The position numbers were made by a program, and so were the translations under genes. The notes under the pieces are model-generated. The model searched no databases and was not told the origin of the DNA. It saw nothing but the letters and a program-made list of their open reading frames with translations. DNA of 64,000 nt, from contig CM041083.1 of NCBI GenBank assembly GCA_023079485.1, forward strand, positions 150,740,552 to 150,804,551, read 5' to 3'. Shown piece after piece: positions 1 through 11,740 of this stretch. The stretch's first letter is position 1. Each line of letters opens with the position of its first letter. The stretch comes from Archilochus colubris. Lineage: Eukaryota > Chordata > Aves > Apodiformes > Trochilidae.

Positions 1-1213
1 GATAGCAAGATGGAACAGAGTTGCTAAGTCAGTTGGTCTCAACACTTGCCCTGCCCAGAAGAAATTGGCTTGAGTATGTCATCTCCCCAAAATTTACAGT
101 AAGATACCTCTGACAAAACATAGATTTATTTTGCCATGATTTTGCCCCTTAGTCTATAAAGGGAAATAAGCACTAAGAAGACAAAGTTCATCTCATCCTA
201 TTGTTAAATTATCTAACTGTTAGGTGATATGGATACTTATTTTGGATCCTTTTGTCATTTGGGAAGGGTTTCCTAACTATTCTCCATTTCTACCTTACTT
301 TTTTTCTGCATTTCATTAGAAAAGTTTATATACTTTCTCCACATCCCTCTCCTCTCCTTACTCTCCAGCTAAAGAGACTTCTGAACTCTTGCTTCCTGGC
401 ACATGAAGTTTTCTTGCCCTATATTTTAGATGGTTAGTTACTTTTTATAAAAATGAACAGAATTTCTGCCAAAGCAAGATATTTACTTAATTGTTTAAAA
501 AAAAAAAAAAAAAGAAAAGAAAAAAAAGGGTCATATACTTGGGAAAGTTGCAGAAAGAGTGAGTTGGCTGCAGCAAGTAAAATGTGTAACACCTACTGTT
601 ATAAAATGGTTACCAATTACTCATTTTAAGCCAGTTATTTCACTGGATCCATTCTACCTACTGTACTGTAGTACATTTATCAACTTAATTCAGATAGTTA
701 GTCATTGGATTTCCCATTTCATTATTATATAGAGAGAGCAATTGTTTTTGTAATTATAGCAGTAAAATATGTTTGGACCCAATTTACCATTCCATAACTT
801 TAGGCAATGCAGTTAAGTGTGTAAATTTTGACTCTTTTTAGCTTTCCCAGTTGAGATGCTCCCTTTTTATTGGGTGGAAGAAGAAAAGGCACTTCCAGGA
901 AATTTAAGAACTTAAGTGGCCTCATGAAAGAGCTTGAATTAGGTAGGCTAGGTTTGGGTCATGCTTGTTAATACAGAGTTTCTGCTTCAATAGATTGAAT
1001 TCCAGAATGGTTTTGACAAATCTGGCACTGTTTTTCTTTAACAGACTTGCTTGAAATATAGTTTAAATTTTTCTGAAGTTTTTCTCAATCTGAGAACTTA
1101 AAACTTTTTTCTGTCACAGCTTTCCTGGTGTTAGTCAGAACTTTGTACACAGAAGATATGCATTGTATCCCTAAGGATTTATGCTATTGGTGTTTCTGTT
1201 CCTTTTTTTCTAG
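1..1213. other. AT-rich non-coding sequence
   Basis: No gene or recognisable repeat family is seen here apart from the A-rich tract at 497-527. Open frames are short and have low-complexity composition. The last 30 bases form a long pyrimidine run ending in TAG at 1211-1213, which acts as the acceptor of the candidate exon that follows. Confidence 0.6.
497..527 (+). repeat. A-rich simple repeat
   Basis: This is a run of A broken by two single G residues. No retrocopy body or target-site duplication is obvious around it, so it is treated as a simple repeat. Confidence 0.85.
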
Positions 1214-1273
1214 GAAGGCTTTGGACCCCAAACCAGGACCAAAATCAATGATAACAAGTCAACCTCCTATAAT
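1214..1273 (+). CDS. Candidate coding exon, gene unknown (weak)
   Basis: A strong acceptor (long T/C run ending in TTTTTTTCTAG) precedes 60 nt that are open in phase 0, 20 codons starting E-G-F-G-P-Q and ending S-T-S-Y-N. A possible donor GTATGC follows. The donor is only moderate and the frame stays open for 13 more codons past it, so the true end is uncertain. No protein family is recognised. It shares strand and intron phase with the candidates at 3104-3178 and 9345-9377. It may simply be a pseudo-exon, which is common in vertebrate introns. Confidence 0.2.
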
Positions 1274-3103
1274 GTATGCACTGCCTATAAAAGCACTCAT
1301 AAGTTGGCTGTTTAAATGGCTGAATTTACAAGAGGTAGTTAGAAATAATTTTAGGATTCTCATACAGTCCTTTGCAGTATGCAAATGAAGTGTTGTAAAA
1401 AGTAAGTATCAGACTTGCAGCTCTCATACAGAACAGTTTCTGATATGAGTCCAAAGTATCTTTGACAGTTTTTGTTATTTCTTGCAGCATCTTGTACGTA
1501 ATATCCCACTCCCTGTAATTATTTAGGACTTTATTGTCTTCTGCTTATTTCCACACCCAAGAATATTTTATTTCATGCCTTGGGAAATGTATATAACTTT
1601 TTCATAGAAAATCTAGTCTTAGTATTTGTTAAGTGTATTATTAGCTTTATCTCTGACCTTCTGTTTTTCAGCTGTGTTCATTTTACAAAGTCCCTTGGAT
1701 ACAGCCGCAGTGTATATTTTCAGGTTTGTGCTTCTTTGTTCATCAACATTACCCTTCTTTATTTCTGGTGTATTTTTAGCTAGATTACATGCATAACCCT
1801 TGGGCATACATTAATTTATCTTTGAATGTTTTCCATTTCCCTCTGTGTCCTTTATCTCTATTGATTTATCCTACTTGATTTCATCTTGTGCTTTTAAATT
1901 CTCCTAAAACTCACTCTTTGAAATTTAACATCCTTTTTTTTTCCTTCTGTGGTTTTACCTGTGTCCTAATTACCACACTAATTAGGTTATGAACACAATT
2001 GCAAAGAGCCCTGCTCACATCTGCAATCCTGTTATATTTACCACACACAGACCTAGGCAAAGATTGATTTTTAGGTTTTTTTTATTATCCAAATTCTTCC
2101 TTTTTCCCTCCTGGATATATAGTATAACGCTGTGTCTTAACCACAAAACTAATCAATCCCTTGATTTATTTTTATTCTGTAATGATCCTAAATTTACTAA
2201 GTCAGAACTTCAACATTTGCTTTAGATTACTCATCTCTTCTGTCATGGTTTAACACTGTAATTTTGTGTTTAGAAGTCCTATACTCTATGTATTTTTTCA
2301 TGCAGATTGCTATCAATTTGCTTATGTTTCATTTTCCTCTTTTGCTCTAATCTCATGATAAAAGACTTCTAGAGTCACATTATAAAAAAAAATAAACTAT
2401 ACTTCCACTTTTCTTAAGAAACAGGTTACAACCCTATTTCCTTTTCAAATTTGTTGTTGTCGGTTTCTCCTCCTCCTCTGACTTTCTAATTTCTCTCAGG
2501 TTTTTGTATCAATCTTTTGTAGACTCCCACAGCATTAATCTGCTTAATCTTGAATTAATGTATCACAGGTTCTTTTTATTTGTATGTGCCTGGCAGTCTT
2601 TACCATGGTGACAATGTCACAGTAATTGCTATGTAGAAGACAAAATTAAGATAGTTCTGAAATCTACTAGGCTATTGTACAGCTTTAAGATAATGAATAT
2701 TCAAAATGCAGTCACTTGTATAGAAGGAGCAGGTAGAGCCAAATACTTGATGCTTCTTTGAGACTTAATGTGTGGCAACAGCAAAAAACCTCCCATGTTG
2801 TTTTGTCTTTGTATTTGTTTCTGTCTCCTCGTTTAAGCAATTTTCTCTTGCTTACAGTAGATGGTTCCTAAAAGCACTCTCCTTGCTGTTAGCTCCTTCC
2901 TGCTGTTACTTCTGGATAAAGCATTTAACCTACTGATTTGCCAGTTCTTTCACCTATAATATCTTTGAGGACCAGACAGCATTTAAAGAGACTCAACTCA
3001 ATATTTGACTTCATTATCTCCAACATATTTATGCCTGTATGTTCAGAAAATTATTCTGTTTCTTAGAAAATTATCTTGTTGTATTTTTTTTCAAATTTTC
3101 TAG
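1274..3103. other. AT-rich non-coding sequence
   Basis: T-rich sequence with no recognised repeat. If the flanking exon candidates are real, this is an intron of about 1.8 kb. It ends in a pyrimidine-rich stretch with eight consecutive T and then TTTTCTAG. Confidence 0.5.
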
Positions 3104-3178
3104 CCACCAGGACCAACAGATCCTGAGATAAGAGGTCAGATTGCCTTCAGCAGATGTATACCATCTTTAACCTTACAG
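3104..3178 (+). CDS. Candidate coding exon, gene unknown
   Basis: The acceptor (T-rich run ending TTTTCTAG) and the donor (CAG then GTAATG) are both good, and they enclose exactly 75 nt. Phase 0 is open for all 25 codons, starting P-P-G-P-T-D-P-E-I-R and ending P-S-L-T-L-Q. The other two frames hit stops within nine codons, and the frame closes at once upstream at the TAG of the acceptor. The family is not recognised. A phase-0 exon with both splice signals and only one open frame is the best coding candidate in the window, but 25 codons are too few to exclude chance. Confidence 0.35.
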
Positions 3179-4633
3179 GTAATGGTGTAATTACTTCAAA
3201 ACTGTTCACCTGAAACTTCATTGAATTCTGAGAAAACACTTGCAATTGTTTAAATTAAAATTTAAATTGTAGCCTCTTAATTTTAAAATTCAATCCAGTC
3301 CTGCAGTTAAATATTATTTTTTTTTCCAGTGATAGCCTTGTTGTCTTTATTTCTCTTCAGCTACAACTGCAATAGCATGGGGGGCAGTGAGTGTGTGACT
3401 ATGGCTACTTGTGCTGTGACTCCTCAGTCACTTGTGCAGTTTCTGCCCCAGGTTCTAAAACACTGAAGTCCCTTGTGATCACATGTGAGTTACTTAAAAA
3501 ACACCACCTCCTATACGTGTCTTGCCACGACTTCATGATCCACATAATGTTTCACTTGTGGTTATTTTCTAGAAGGCTTTAAGTCTTTACCTCTCCAGGT
3601 TTGTCTCCCTAAGGAGGTCCTGTCCCACAACCAAATTACATGCCTTCTTTCCTCAGCATCTTTCCTCTTTTCTATTAGGTTGTCCTCTCTTACTAGTATT
3701 AAACCCAGGTGTCCTTGAGCTGATATTGCTATCTTCATCTTTTCCAGATATCCTTGCTATGAAGTACTTGTTCTAAACACCAGGCAATGTTGTAACTCAA
3801 TTCATAGGCTCAAATAAATATACTGCTGTCAGATATTTTGGTTAAAGTTGTAGATACTGTATGTATCTGCATTTCTCCTTGAATATCTTCCCTCAGAAAT
3901 CAGCACATCCAGACCTAATTGCAACCTCTGTGTTTTACTAAGTCTTAAGACATAAAGTCTTTCACAGTTTATAAGCCACCAGGTAAAACTAAAAGAGGAT
4001 GAACATGATACGAAGCAATCAAGGGCCTGTGAAGAGGACCCTTGTCACACACAGTCAGACCCCGGTGTAATCCAATTAAATTGAAGAGTTTGCTTCAAAA
4101 CCCAGAGGATTAAACACATTTACCCAAGCAAACCCACTTCCTACCACTTGAGGGGTATCGCTCTGAGGACATGCATCTCATTAAGTCATGTTCGACTTCC
4201 TAAAATGGCAATTAAGGCTAAAATGTTAGAGAAAGATAATAAAACATTATAGGGATTCGGCAAACTCCGTCTCCCTACACCTCCCTCTTCCCCCCATCCA
4301 GTGCCAGCTGTTTTCTAATTAACCCAATGGTAGGAAGGTGCCCACAAGAGTATATCTGCTGATTAGCCAAAGAATTCTTATTTGCTTGATCCTATTAGGA
4401 CTGTACCTTTAAAGGTCCCTGTTTTACAAAAGTCTTCAGATATTTTTGAAGTTATTCATATGTAATATGCAATTCCAGTCTCTATATACGAGAAGAGCCA
4501 CACAAATCCAGCTAAGCATTAGCAGCTGGGAAACTGAGATCAAGAAGATGCAATGAAACTGTCAGTCTTCTCATTTCCATCTTTCTTCTCAGTTTGGATC
4601 CTCTCTTCTCAGCACCAGGCTTTTTAATTAATT
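3179..4633. other. Non-coding sequence
   Basis: No recognisable gene or repeat. The part at about 4000-4400 is less AT-biased and less repetitive than its surroundings and could be conserved non-coding DNA or an old unrecognised element. Neither can be decided by eye. Confidence 0.45.
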
Positions 4634-5133
4634 TCCAGTTCTGGGCCCCTTAGTTCAGGAAGGAGATTGAAGTCCTGGAGCGGGTCCAAAGGAGGGCAAC
4701 TAGGCTGGTGAAGGGATCCAGCACAAGTCCTGTGAGGTGAGGCTGAGGGAACTGGGGGTCTTCAGTCTGGAGGCGGCTCAGGGGAGATCTCATCACTCTC
4801 TACAACTCTCTGAAAGGAGGGGGTAGCTGGTGGGGGTTGGTCTCTTTTCCCAGGCAACTCCCAGTAAGACAAGAGGGCAAGGTCTTAAGTTGTGCCAGGG
4901 GAGGTTTAGGTTGGACATTAGAAAGAATTTCTTTACCGAGAGGGTGATCAGACATTGGAATGGGTTGCCCTGGGAAGTAGTGGATTCTCTGTCCCTGGAG
5001 ATATTTAAAAAAAGACTGGATGTGGCACTCAGTGCCATGGTCTGGTAACCATGGCCATAGTGGATCAAGGGTTGGACGTGTTGATCTCAGAGGTCCCTTC
5101 CAACCCATCCGATTCTATGATTCTATGATTCTA
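4634..5133 (+). mobile_element. CR1 LINE, 5'-truncated 3' end
   Basis: This is the terminal part of a CR1 non-LTR retrotransposon in sense orientation. It carries the C-terminal tail of the ORF2 polyprotein (endonuclease plus reverse transcriptase). A clean stretch at 4830-5045 reads G-V-G-L-F-S, then [13 protein letters not shown], then H-W-N-G-L-P. It ends in the short 3' UTR and the octamer tract ATTCTATG at 5112-5133. CR1 is usually 5'-truncated and makes no clear target duplication, as here. It is very similar to the copy at 60015-60530 and has almost the same truncation point. Confidence 0.95.
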
Positions 5134-7479
5134 ACACTGGAATGTCTGCTAGGCTCTGTCCTTAGGGAGCAGCCTGGGCATGACTAGGAGCACCTCAGCA
5201 AGCTGCCATCACATTCACCTGACCAGGATGTGCGACTGGGAAATCATTTGTAGATACAAATTTTCAAAGATACAAGCACTCTTCTGTCTTTCCATTAATT
5301 TTAGCAGGCTGGGGTTTAGTCCTGGGGGGACTCGTGGGACTTGTAGTCCCTTGTGGGACTACAGAATTTACTAGTGCAGAGGAAAAGGTACTCCAGAAGA
5401 TTATTTAGACAAGCCAAGTTCTGGACTGCCCATTGGAAGTACCTGCCAAACACCTTGAGTGATTAGGCTCTCAACTTAGGGGTTTACATTTTAGTGGGAC
5501 AAATCCATTTCAGAGTATAGGCATTAAAGCAGATGTAATTTAATTAATATGCCTTTAGAGACTTAGGTAGAGTAAATGATAATAATCCTTTATGTGAAAG
5601 GGAGGGAAACTGCTTTACCTAGCCTTGGTATGTTAAGACATATTGGTAAGTCAGGCAAGAAGATTAATTCTGATTCTCTTAATGCTCTTTTTATTTCTGT
5701 ACGTTTCAAGTCCTAAAAGATTATTTGCTTGTGCTTAAGTGGAAGAGAATGCAATCTAAAAACACATTATACTTATTATTGCTAGAATATGTTATAATTT
5801 TTGTTGAGCTGACATTGACAAATGGTTTTTTACCTTTTGTTCAATAGCTGATTTGAAAGAGCATTTCTGCACACTCTGTACTCCTGTATTGTAAGATACC
5901 TTCTGAAAACCTGTCCCACTTTCACACACCATTCAGCCACAGCATCATGGGCAATCATTTCACAAATAATAATAGAGGTATTTTTCTATTGTAAGATGAT
6001 TATTTTGTGCATTCCAGTGTAACATACCCTGAAATTTCACACGCTACTTCTGAAGCAGCCTTTTTTTCTTTCTCAAAAGTGCTATGGCAAATCCTGACCT
6101 GACGTTTTTTCAAACATGTAATGGCAATGTTGTTGTAAGTCATCTGGGGATGACAGTGATAGAGCACAGATTTCATGAAATGCCAAAACTTACTTCTGTT
6201 ATGAAACTTTCATTCACTTGACAGCGTTTAGGTGGATGGATAGTACAGTATCTTCTATTATTTCCTTACAGCCACAAACAGCTCTGAAGCTGAAAGTTTT
6301 ATGTTGCTGTTTACCAGACGTTTTAAGTCAAGATTTTGTAACACTAAAATTAAACTTCAAAACAGTAGAAAAATCACTACACTAGGTAAATGTGAAATCA
6401 ACAAGGATATATGAGAGAAAACTTATTTTTTTCTCATTTTTAATGATATTAAGATCAACTATGCTAGTATAATGTGTTATTTTCTATTTTCACACCAGTC
6501 AAAACTGGTTTGTTCCGGTTAGTTCTAATTTCAATGTGAATATTTGGATTACTGCTAATGATAGCTATAAAGTAAACATAAATTGGATTACACATCCATA
6601 TATTTGTTTACCTTTTTTTGTTGTTTTTGTTTTTCATGGTTCCTGCAGTATATTAATCTCCAGATTTAAAATTCAAGTGCACCAAGATAAAAGTTCATTT
6701 ATCTCTGTCCAAGAAGCAAAAATATAGAGCATCATAAATTAAATTCCAAAGTTGGAGGCAATTTATTTGAAGAGCCACCACTTAAAAATTAAAGACTTGA
6801 TGCCAAAGGTAAGTCCAGAATTTTCTTGCAAAACTGTACTTTGTTGGTAATGAATAGGTTTTGTCACTATTAACAGTCCATATAATTCAACTTCATGCTG
6901 TAAAAAAAATTTATCCAGTACAGATGTAATTTCATTTCTGTACCACAAAGACTTATTTTAAGATTTGTCAGAACAGCTACTTCTTTTAAAAAGAACAGTT
7001 GCTTATGTACATTTATTGAAGGATCCCAAGTCATATGAAAAGTTTTAAAACTTTGCCAACTTCTAAATAGAAAACACTTGTAGTCTTCGCAATTGACATT
7101 AATAATCAGAATTCTAGAATGTGCTTTTGTCTAATTTTATAGGTACTAAATGGTATTAAGTGGCATAGGTGCTAGATGGTATTAAAATCTTATTAAGATA
7201 TTGAAAAAATTTAAAATAGTAATGTAAAATAAATAGGGCTCTACAAGATGATAATAAAAGATGGGGGAAAGAAGTAGACGTGCAGTTCAGTAGCTTATTT
7301 AAATTTAAGCAGATTTTAAGTAAGATGAAAATTATGAAGAAAGATAGTTTGAGAAATATTCCAGGCAAAATAATGCTGTGGGTGTTATGAACTTAGTAAA
7401 AAGCTAAAAGACAGAACTGTCATTGTTCAGTCAGTGCAAGTTTATGGAGTTCAAATTTAAATAGTTTCTTTATGAGTCA
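5134..7479. other. AT-rich non-coding sequence
   Basis: No gene or recognised repeat apart from the small hairpin at 5342-5363. Mostly AT-rich single-copy-looking DNA. Confidence 0.55.
5342..5363. repeat. Short perfect inverted repeat (hairpin)
   Basis: TGTAGTCCC and its complement GGGACTACA are separated by the loop TTGT, giving a 9-bp stem. A related copy of GTGGGACTTG just upstream makes this a small patch of repeated GGGACT units. No function is implied. Confidence 0.7.
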
Positions 7480-7772
7480 TAAGATCAGTGGAGATGGTAA
7501 AAGTGTTGAATTAGACTTACCAACAGCATTTGACTTGATGTTACATGGCACTTTAATTAACAAATTAAAATTATTTTAAAGCTCTGCAAGGGATATTTTA
7601 AAGTAATTAAAGATGGCTAACTGATAGGTCTCAAAATGCCATTGTAAATTGAAATCCTTCCTGTTCATCATCAAATCCTTTCAGTGAACTCCCTCAGGGG
7701 CTGGTTCTTGGCACTCAGTTACAACATGTATTTAACCAAGATCTGTAAGAAGTGGTAAAATTATTACTGATA
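7480..7772 (+). mobile_element. Ancient CR1 LINE reverse-transcriptase fragment
   Basis: This is a heavily decayed CR1 piece in sense orientation, with no octamer tail and no continuous frame. Two landmarks of the CR1 reverse-transcriptase domain survive in order: V-E-L-D-L...A-F-D at about 7508-7537 (the first catalytic aspartate region) and L-P-Q-G-L-V-L-G at about 7690-7715 (palm region). Base composition has drifted to the AT-rich background, and the fragment is clearly older than the other CR1 copies. Confidence 0.7.
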
Positions 7773-8035
7773 TTGTGCGAGGAAGACCCAGGGACATGGT
7801 GAGTGATAAAAAGGGAAGAAGCTTATTCCCAAATGCAGCACTTTGGGACCTGTCACACAAGCAAGATCCACAGGGCAGGATGTCCTCTGGCACTTCCCAC
7901 AGCCTTGGCCCCCAAGGTCAAGAGACTGCTCTGTTAACCAGAGAGCATTTTCTTTCACTAAGAGCCAAGCAGCAGAAAGAGAAAATGATTTTTCCTCCTG
8001 ACCTGCACATCTAGGGTGCAAACCAACAACTAGAA
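7773..8035. other. GC-richer block of unknown origin
   Basis: About 260 bp with clearly higher G+C than both flanks, starting abruptly at the end of the old CR1 fragment. Both strands are open for about 80 codons (7775-8014 plus, 7764-8021 minus), which mostly reflects the scarcity of stop codons at this composition. No motif, TG...CA ends or duplicated flanks were found. It may be an unrecognised LTR fragment. Confidence 0.35.
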
Positions 8036-9344
8036 ACAGGGAAGAGGTCCTAAATGGAAACCTCCTGCTTTAAATGAAATATAGCTGTGACTAACAGCTC
8101 TCTCTTAGAAAATCTTATAACTAATCAGAACTGGAAGTATTAGTGACACCAAAGCCTAAATAGTTGGCATCTGCAAGACATATCCACTCTCTGGCCGATA
8201 GTGCAGATGTATGAAAAGAATATTAAAGTGTATAGAACTCTTTCGCTTCCTTATGTTATTGGCATATGTGACATTAACATACTTTGTCTCATTTAGTCTG
8301 CAGATAGAATGGAAATGTCCCAGAAAGCTGTGAGAAAATTTACATTAGAGTGAAAAATTCAAGCTCTGTTTGTTCAAAAGTAATTTAGTTTTGTTCAAAG
8401 ATAGTACTCAGAGCTTTTATTTGGTTTCTGAATCACAAAGAGCTCTATACCCATCTGTACATCCTCCAGGGTCCCAATCCTATAATAATCTTGTCAGACC
8501 ATAATGCATCTCAAGATACCTCCTTATCTTTCTTCTTGGAAACACGAGGCTGCAAGTATCTTAAACTGTCCCTTTTGCCTCTGAATTTTGCTTGTGACAA
8601 AAAAATAGGTGTCACCATCTTGCAGAAGAGAAACAAGCTCTGAAAGGTTTGATTCCTAGAAATACACTGGTTTTACTTCTCTACATCTCTTTTGGAGGCC
8701 TGAACATTTTTTTTTCCTTTTGTGACTTCTGTCTCAATTAGACTAACTAGAATAAACACCTTGTTAGTGCAGTTCTGGCCTAAGGGAAAAAACCCACAAC
8801 TTTCCTTCAGGGGAACAGCCTACTCAGTTTGGAATGTAGTCTAAAGAGTGTAATGAGCACATAAGAGTTTAGTGCAGAACTTTAGTTCTGTGCTTCTTTT
8901 CTGATATTTGTGATTGTTTGATTAACATAGAAATAGGGACTATGACACTAAAGCAACAAAACTCTGTTTATATGAAAATAGCACTTGAGACCACTATTAA
9001 GCATGGGGTAGTCTGTTTTCTCACCTATACTCATACCTTCTCAAAAATCCTCTACAAGATCTTTAATAAGAATGCATTATGGATTGCCACCTCTTTTCAG
9101 ATTCTTGTATTTGCAAATTTTTCTTTAATCTTGAACGATCAGTAATTCTCTATATCTTGTCATGGTTTTGCTATTAGTTTAAAATAAGTTTAAGAAAAGT
9201 TGTGGAAATCTATAGACCTAAGAGGAGGCCTGATGGAAATGTAATTGGAAGTATCTTTGGCTGTTTACAGGGCAAAGAGAAATCAATGAATGTGTCTGTC
9301 ATTCTTTTCTTTCTAAATTGCTGCTGTCGTTATTTCTTTTTCAG

Positions 9345-9377
9345 TTTCTAGGAACTTGCCATGGATCATGCTCACTG
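9345..9377 (+). CDS. Candidate 33-nt micro-exon, gene unknown
   Basis: An excellent acceptor (TTATTTCTTTTTCAG) and an excellent donor (CTG then GTAAGATG) enclose 33 nt, open in phase 0 as 11 codons, F-L-G-T-C-H-G-S-C-S-L. It shares phase 0 and the plus strand with the candidates at 1214 and 3104, so the three could be joined in frame. The splice sites are the best pair in the window, but the exon is very short and the protein is not recognised. Confidence 0.3.
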
Positions 9378-10318
9378 GTAAGATGATGTCAGGGATGCTG
9401 TAAGACAACGATAATGAAGCAGAGAACCACTATGAGAAACCTGATTGTTGCTGCAAACTTTGGTTCAACTTTACAACATATTACAAGATGTGTTAAACCA
9501 TCCTTCATTGTCTATGGGAGCAAATAAAGATTGTGGCCTCTAGAAAGCCAGACCAAGTGGCCCAGCCCTGCCATGTACCTCTATGGCAGGATGCTCTTCA
9601 GGAATCAGATGCCCTGGTAGCAGAGCTGCTTCTTATCACACTACTGTGCTTTTGGACATCATTGCTGCTGCTGGGACTCCCATCCTCTTAGAGCTGGTTT
9701 GGGAATCACACAAAGCCAGCTAAAGCATGATGCACATCTGCTTCATGGAAAAGTTGTGTTTTCAATTTCAGTCCAATCCAAACCACAAAGCCCATGCTAC
9801 CAGCTAACTGATACAATTTGCACATCTGTCAATCCAAAAGCATGTGTGAAATCGGTATAATTGAGAGAAAGGAATTGACTAATTAAGGTATGGGACACAT
9901 CTCTTTCTTCTTTTATTACCAAAGCTTCATGAAGGATTTCAGACAAAATATGAAAGCAGCTGGTTTCTTTTTCTTTCATCACTTAGAGACTGATCTTTTT
10001 CTTTTTAAGCAGAAAACAGTTCTCAGGTGATATTTCAAAGCTTCTCAGGAGTAGCACAGCACTGCTGGAGTGAAAGCTTTACAATTGCCAACAATGAGAA
10101 CACGGTCAAGGTAAAGCTGGCTGAGTATGCCTGAAAATTATGCCTGCAGCAAAACTGTATTATTTCCCAGAAATTCATATTTTTTTCCCCTCAGGATTTA
10201 AAAAACCAAAACCCAACAAAAAACAACTAACAATTTTGTATTAGGAAACACACACATGCTTTGCTAGAGTGACAGATGTTTGTGTGAAATTCATCAAGCA
10301 AAATTAATCAGTCATTCT

Positions 10319-10345
10319 TATATATATATATAGATAAATATATAC
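10319..10345. repeat. TA-rich microsatellite
   Basis: About seven TA units, followed by an imperfect continuation with G and C interruptions. Confidence 0.85.
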
Positions 10346-10665
10346 ACATAAGCTCTGGTTGAAACTTAATAAGTCAAAACTTAGGAGCCTGCTTAAAACG
10401 TTTCACATCAGTAATTTACTTTTAATTTACAACGGTGCTACATTGGCTTTCCAAACACAGTTTACAATATAGTGATATATTTTTGTGAGATAAAACTAGA
10501 TTATAACTAGCTTTCAAATATATTTAAAGTCTGCCCTTTGGATGCCAGACCCTTTTGGTCTAAGAAATTTAATGTTTCATGTCTTTAAGGAGCTTAGAAT
10601 ATATAATACATTAAAATGAATTATGACTGAGGTCACCATCTACCTTATTCTTCCCTATAAAAAAT

Positions 10666-10689
10666 TATCAGACAATAGATTGTCTGATA
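10666..10689. repeat. Perfect 11-bp inverted repeat, 2-nt loop
   Basis: TATCAGACAAT is followed after AG by its exact reverse complement ATTGTCTGATA. The spacing is almost a true palindrome. No flanking T run suggests a terminator, and no transposon is recognised around it. Confidence 0.8.
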
Positions 10690-11056
10690 GGGATCTGCAA
10701 AGCTTATTATCTTTCTTTAAGTTTGTTTTCTTAGATGGAAAATGAATTCATAAAAATCTGACCTACAAAACAATATCACAATTGACTTCCAAAAGACAAA
10801 ATAAAAAAAATCTATAATAAAGTATTTTGTAATTTAGGCACTTTGATCTTGTAGCTGCTTATAAAGTGAAGGAGCTTGTTTCTGACTTAAATGATTCGAA
10901 TCACTGAGTACTGCAGACAGTTTCAATATAAATAGAATTACTTATATGCTCAAATATTCTCAGGATTAGGTCCATCTTTTCTGAAATGGAAACCAAGCAG
11001 AGATTGCTATATGAAGATATATTCCAGCTACAAATCTAATTTTGTGTATAGGGTAG

Positions 11057-11110
11057 TTTGTTTTTTTTTTACTTTGTTAGTTAGTTAGTTTGTTTGTTGT
11101 TTTGTTTTTT
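11057..11110 (+). repeat. GTTT/GTTA simple repeat
   Basis: A poly-T run is followed by three GTTA units and then several GTTT units. Confidence 0.85.
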
Positions 11111-11740
11111 AAATGCTGTATTTGTTTATAGAATTAGGGTTTCAAAGCTCCAAGAAATATCATGAAGAAAAGGAATAAATATGCATTAAAGCATATTTAA
11201 ATGGTAAATGAGCACAGGTTCTTTCTACTATGAAATCAGAAATTATCTGAGATGCATTACCCAAGGGATTATTTTCTATCTCTAACGGATATATTTAAAA
11301 GTTAGATTTTGTTCATTTAAATTCACATAGCTTGGGATCAGGATAAGAAGTTAATAACAAATTCTTGCTTTAATAAATGATCCATGGAAATCCTAGGATC
11401 AACAGGCAGGTGTCACACTTGTGTATATTTCTCATACGCTGCTTGGATCTCAAATGAGCAGCTGTCAAGTAGGAGAAATTCTCTTTCTTTTTCATCTAAG
11501 AACTTCTCCCTGTTGGTACATAATATATTTTCATCAGGAAAGCATGAATATGTAAAACCCCTGAATAAGATAAAATATGAATTTGTATAATCACTCATAG
11601 CCAGGTCATAATACTGCAATAAATTATACTGTTTGGTGTAATAGTGAGAATAAAATTATAGTAATCACAGAGAGAGGCTATACTTATTGGTGTTCTCACT
11701 CTTCTGGCACTACAACTACATTATTCTCATTTCTGCCATT

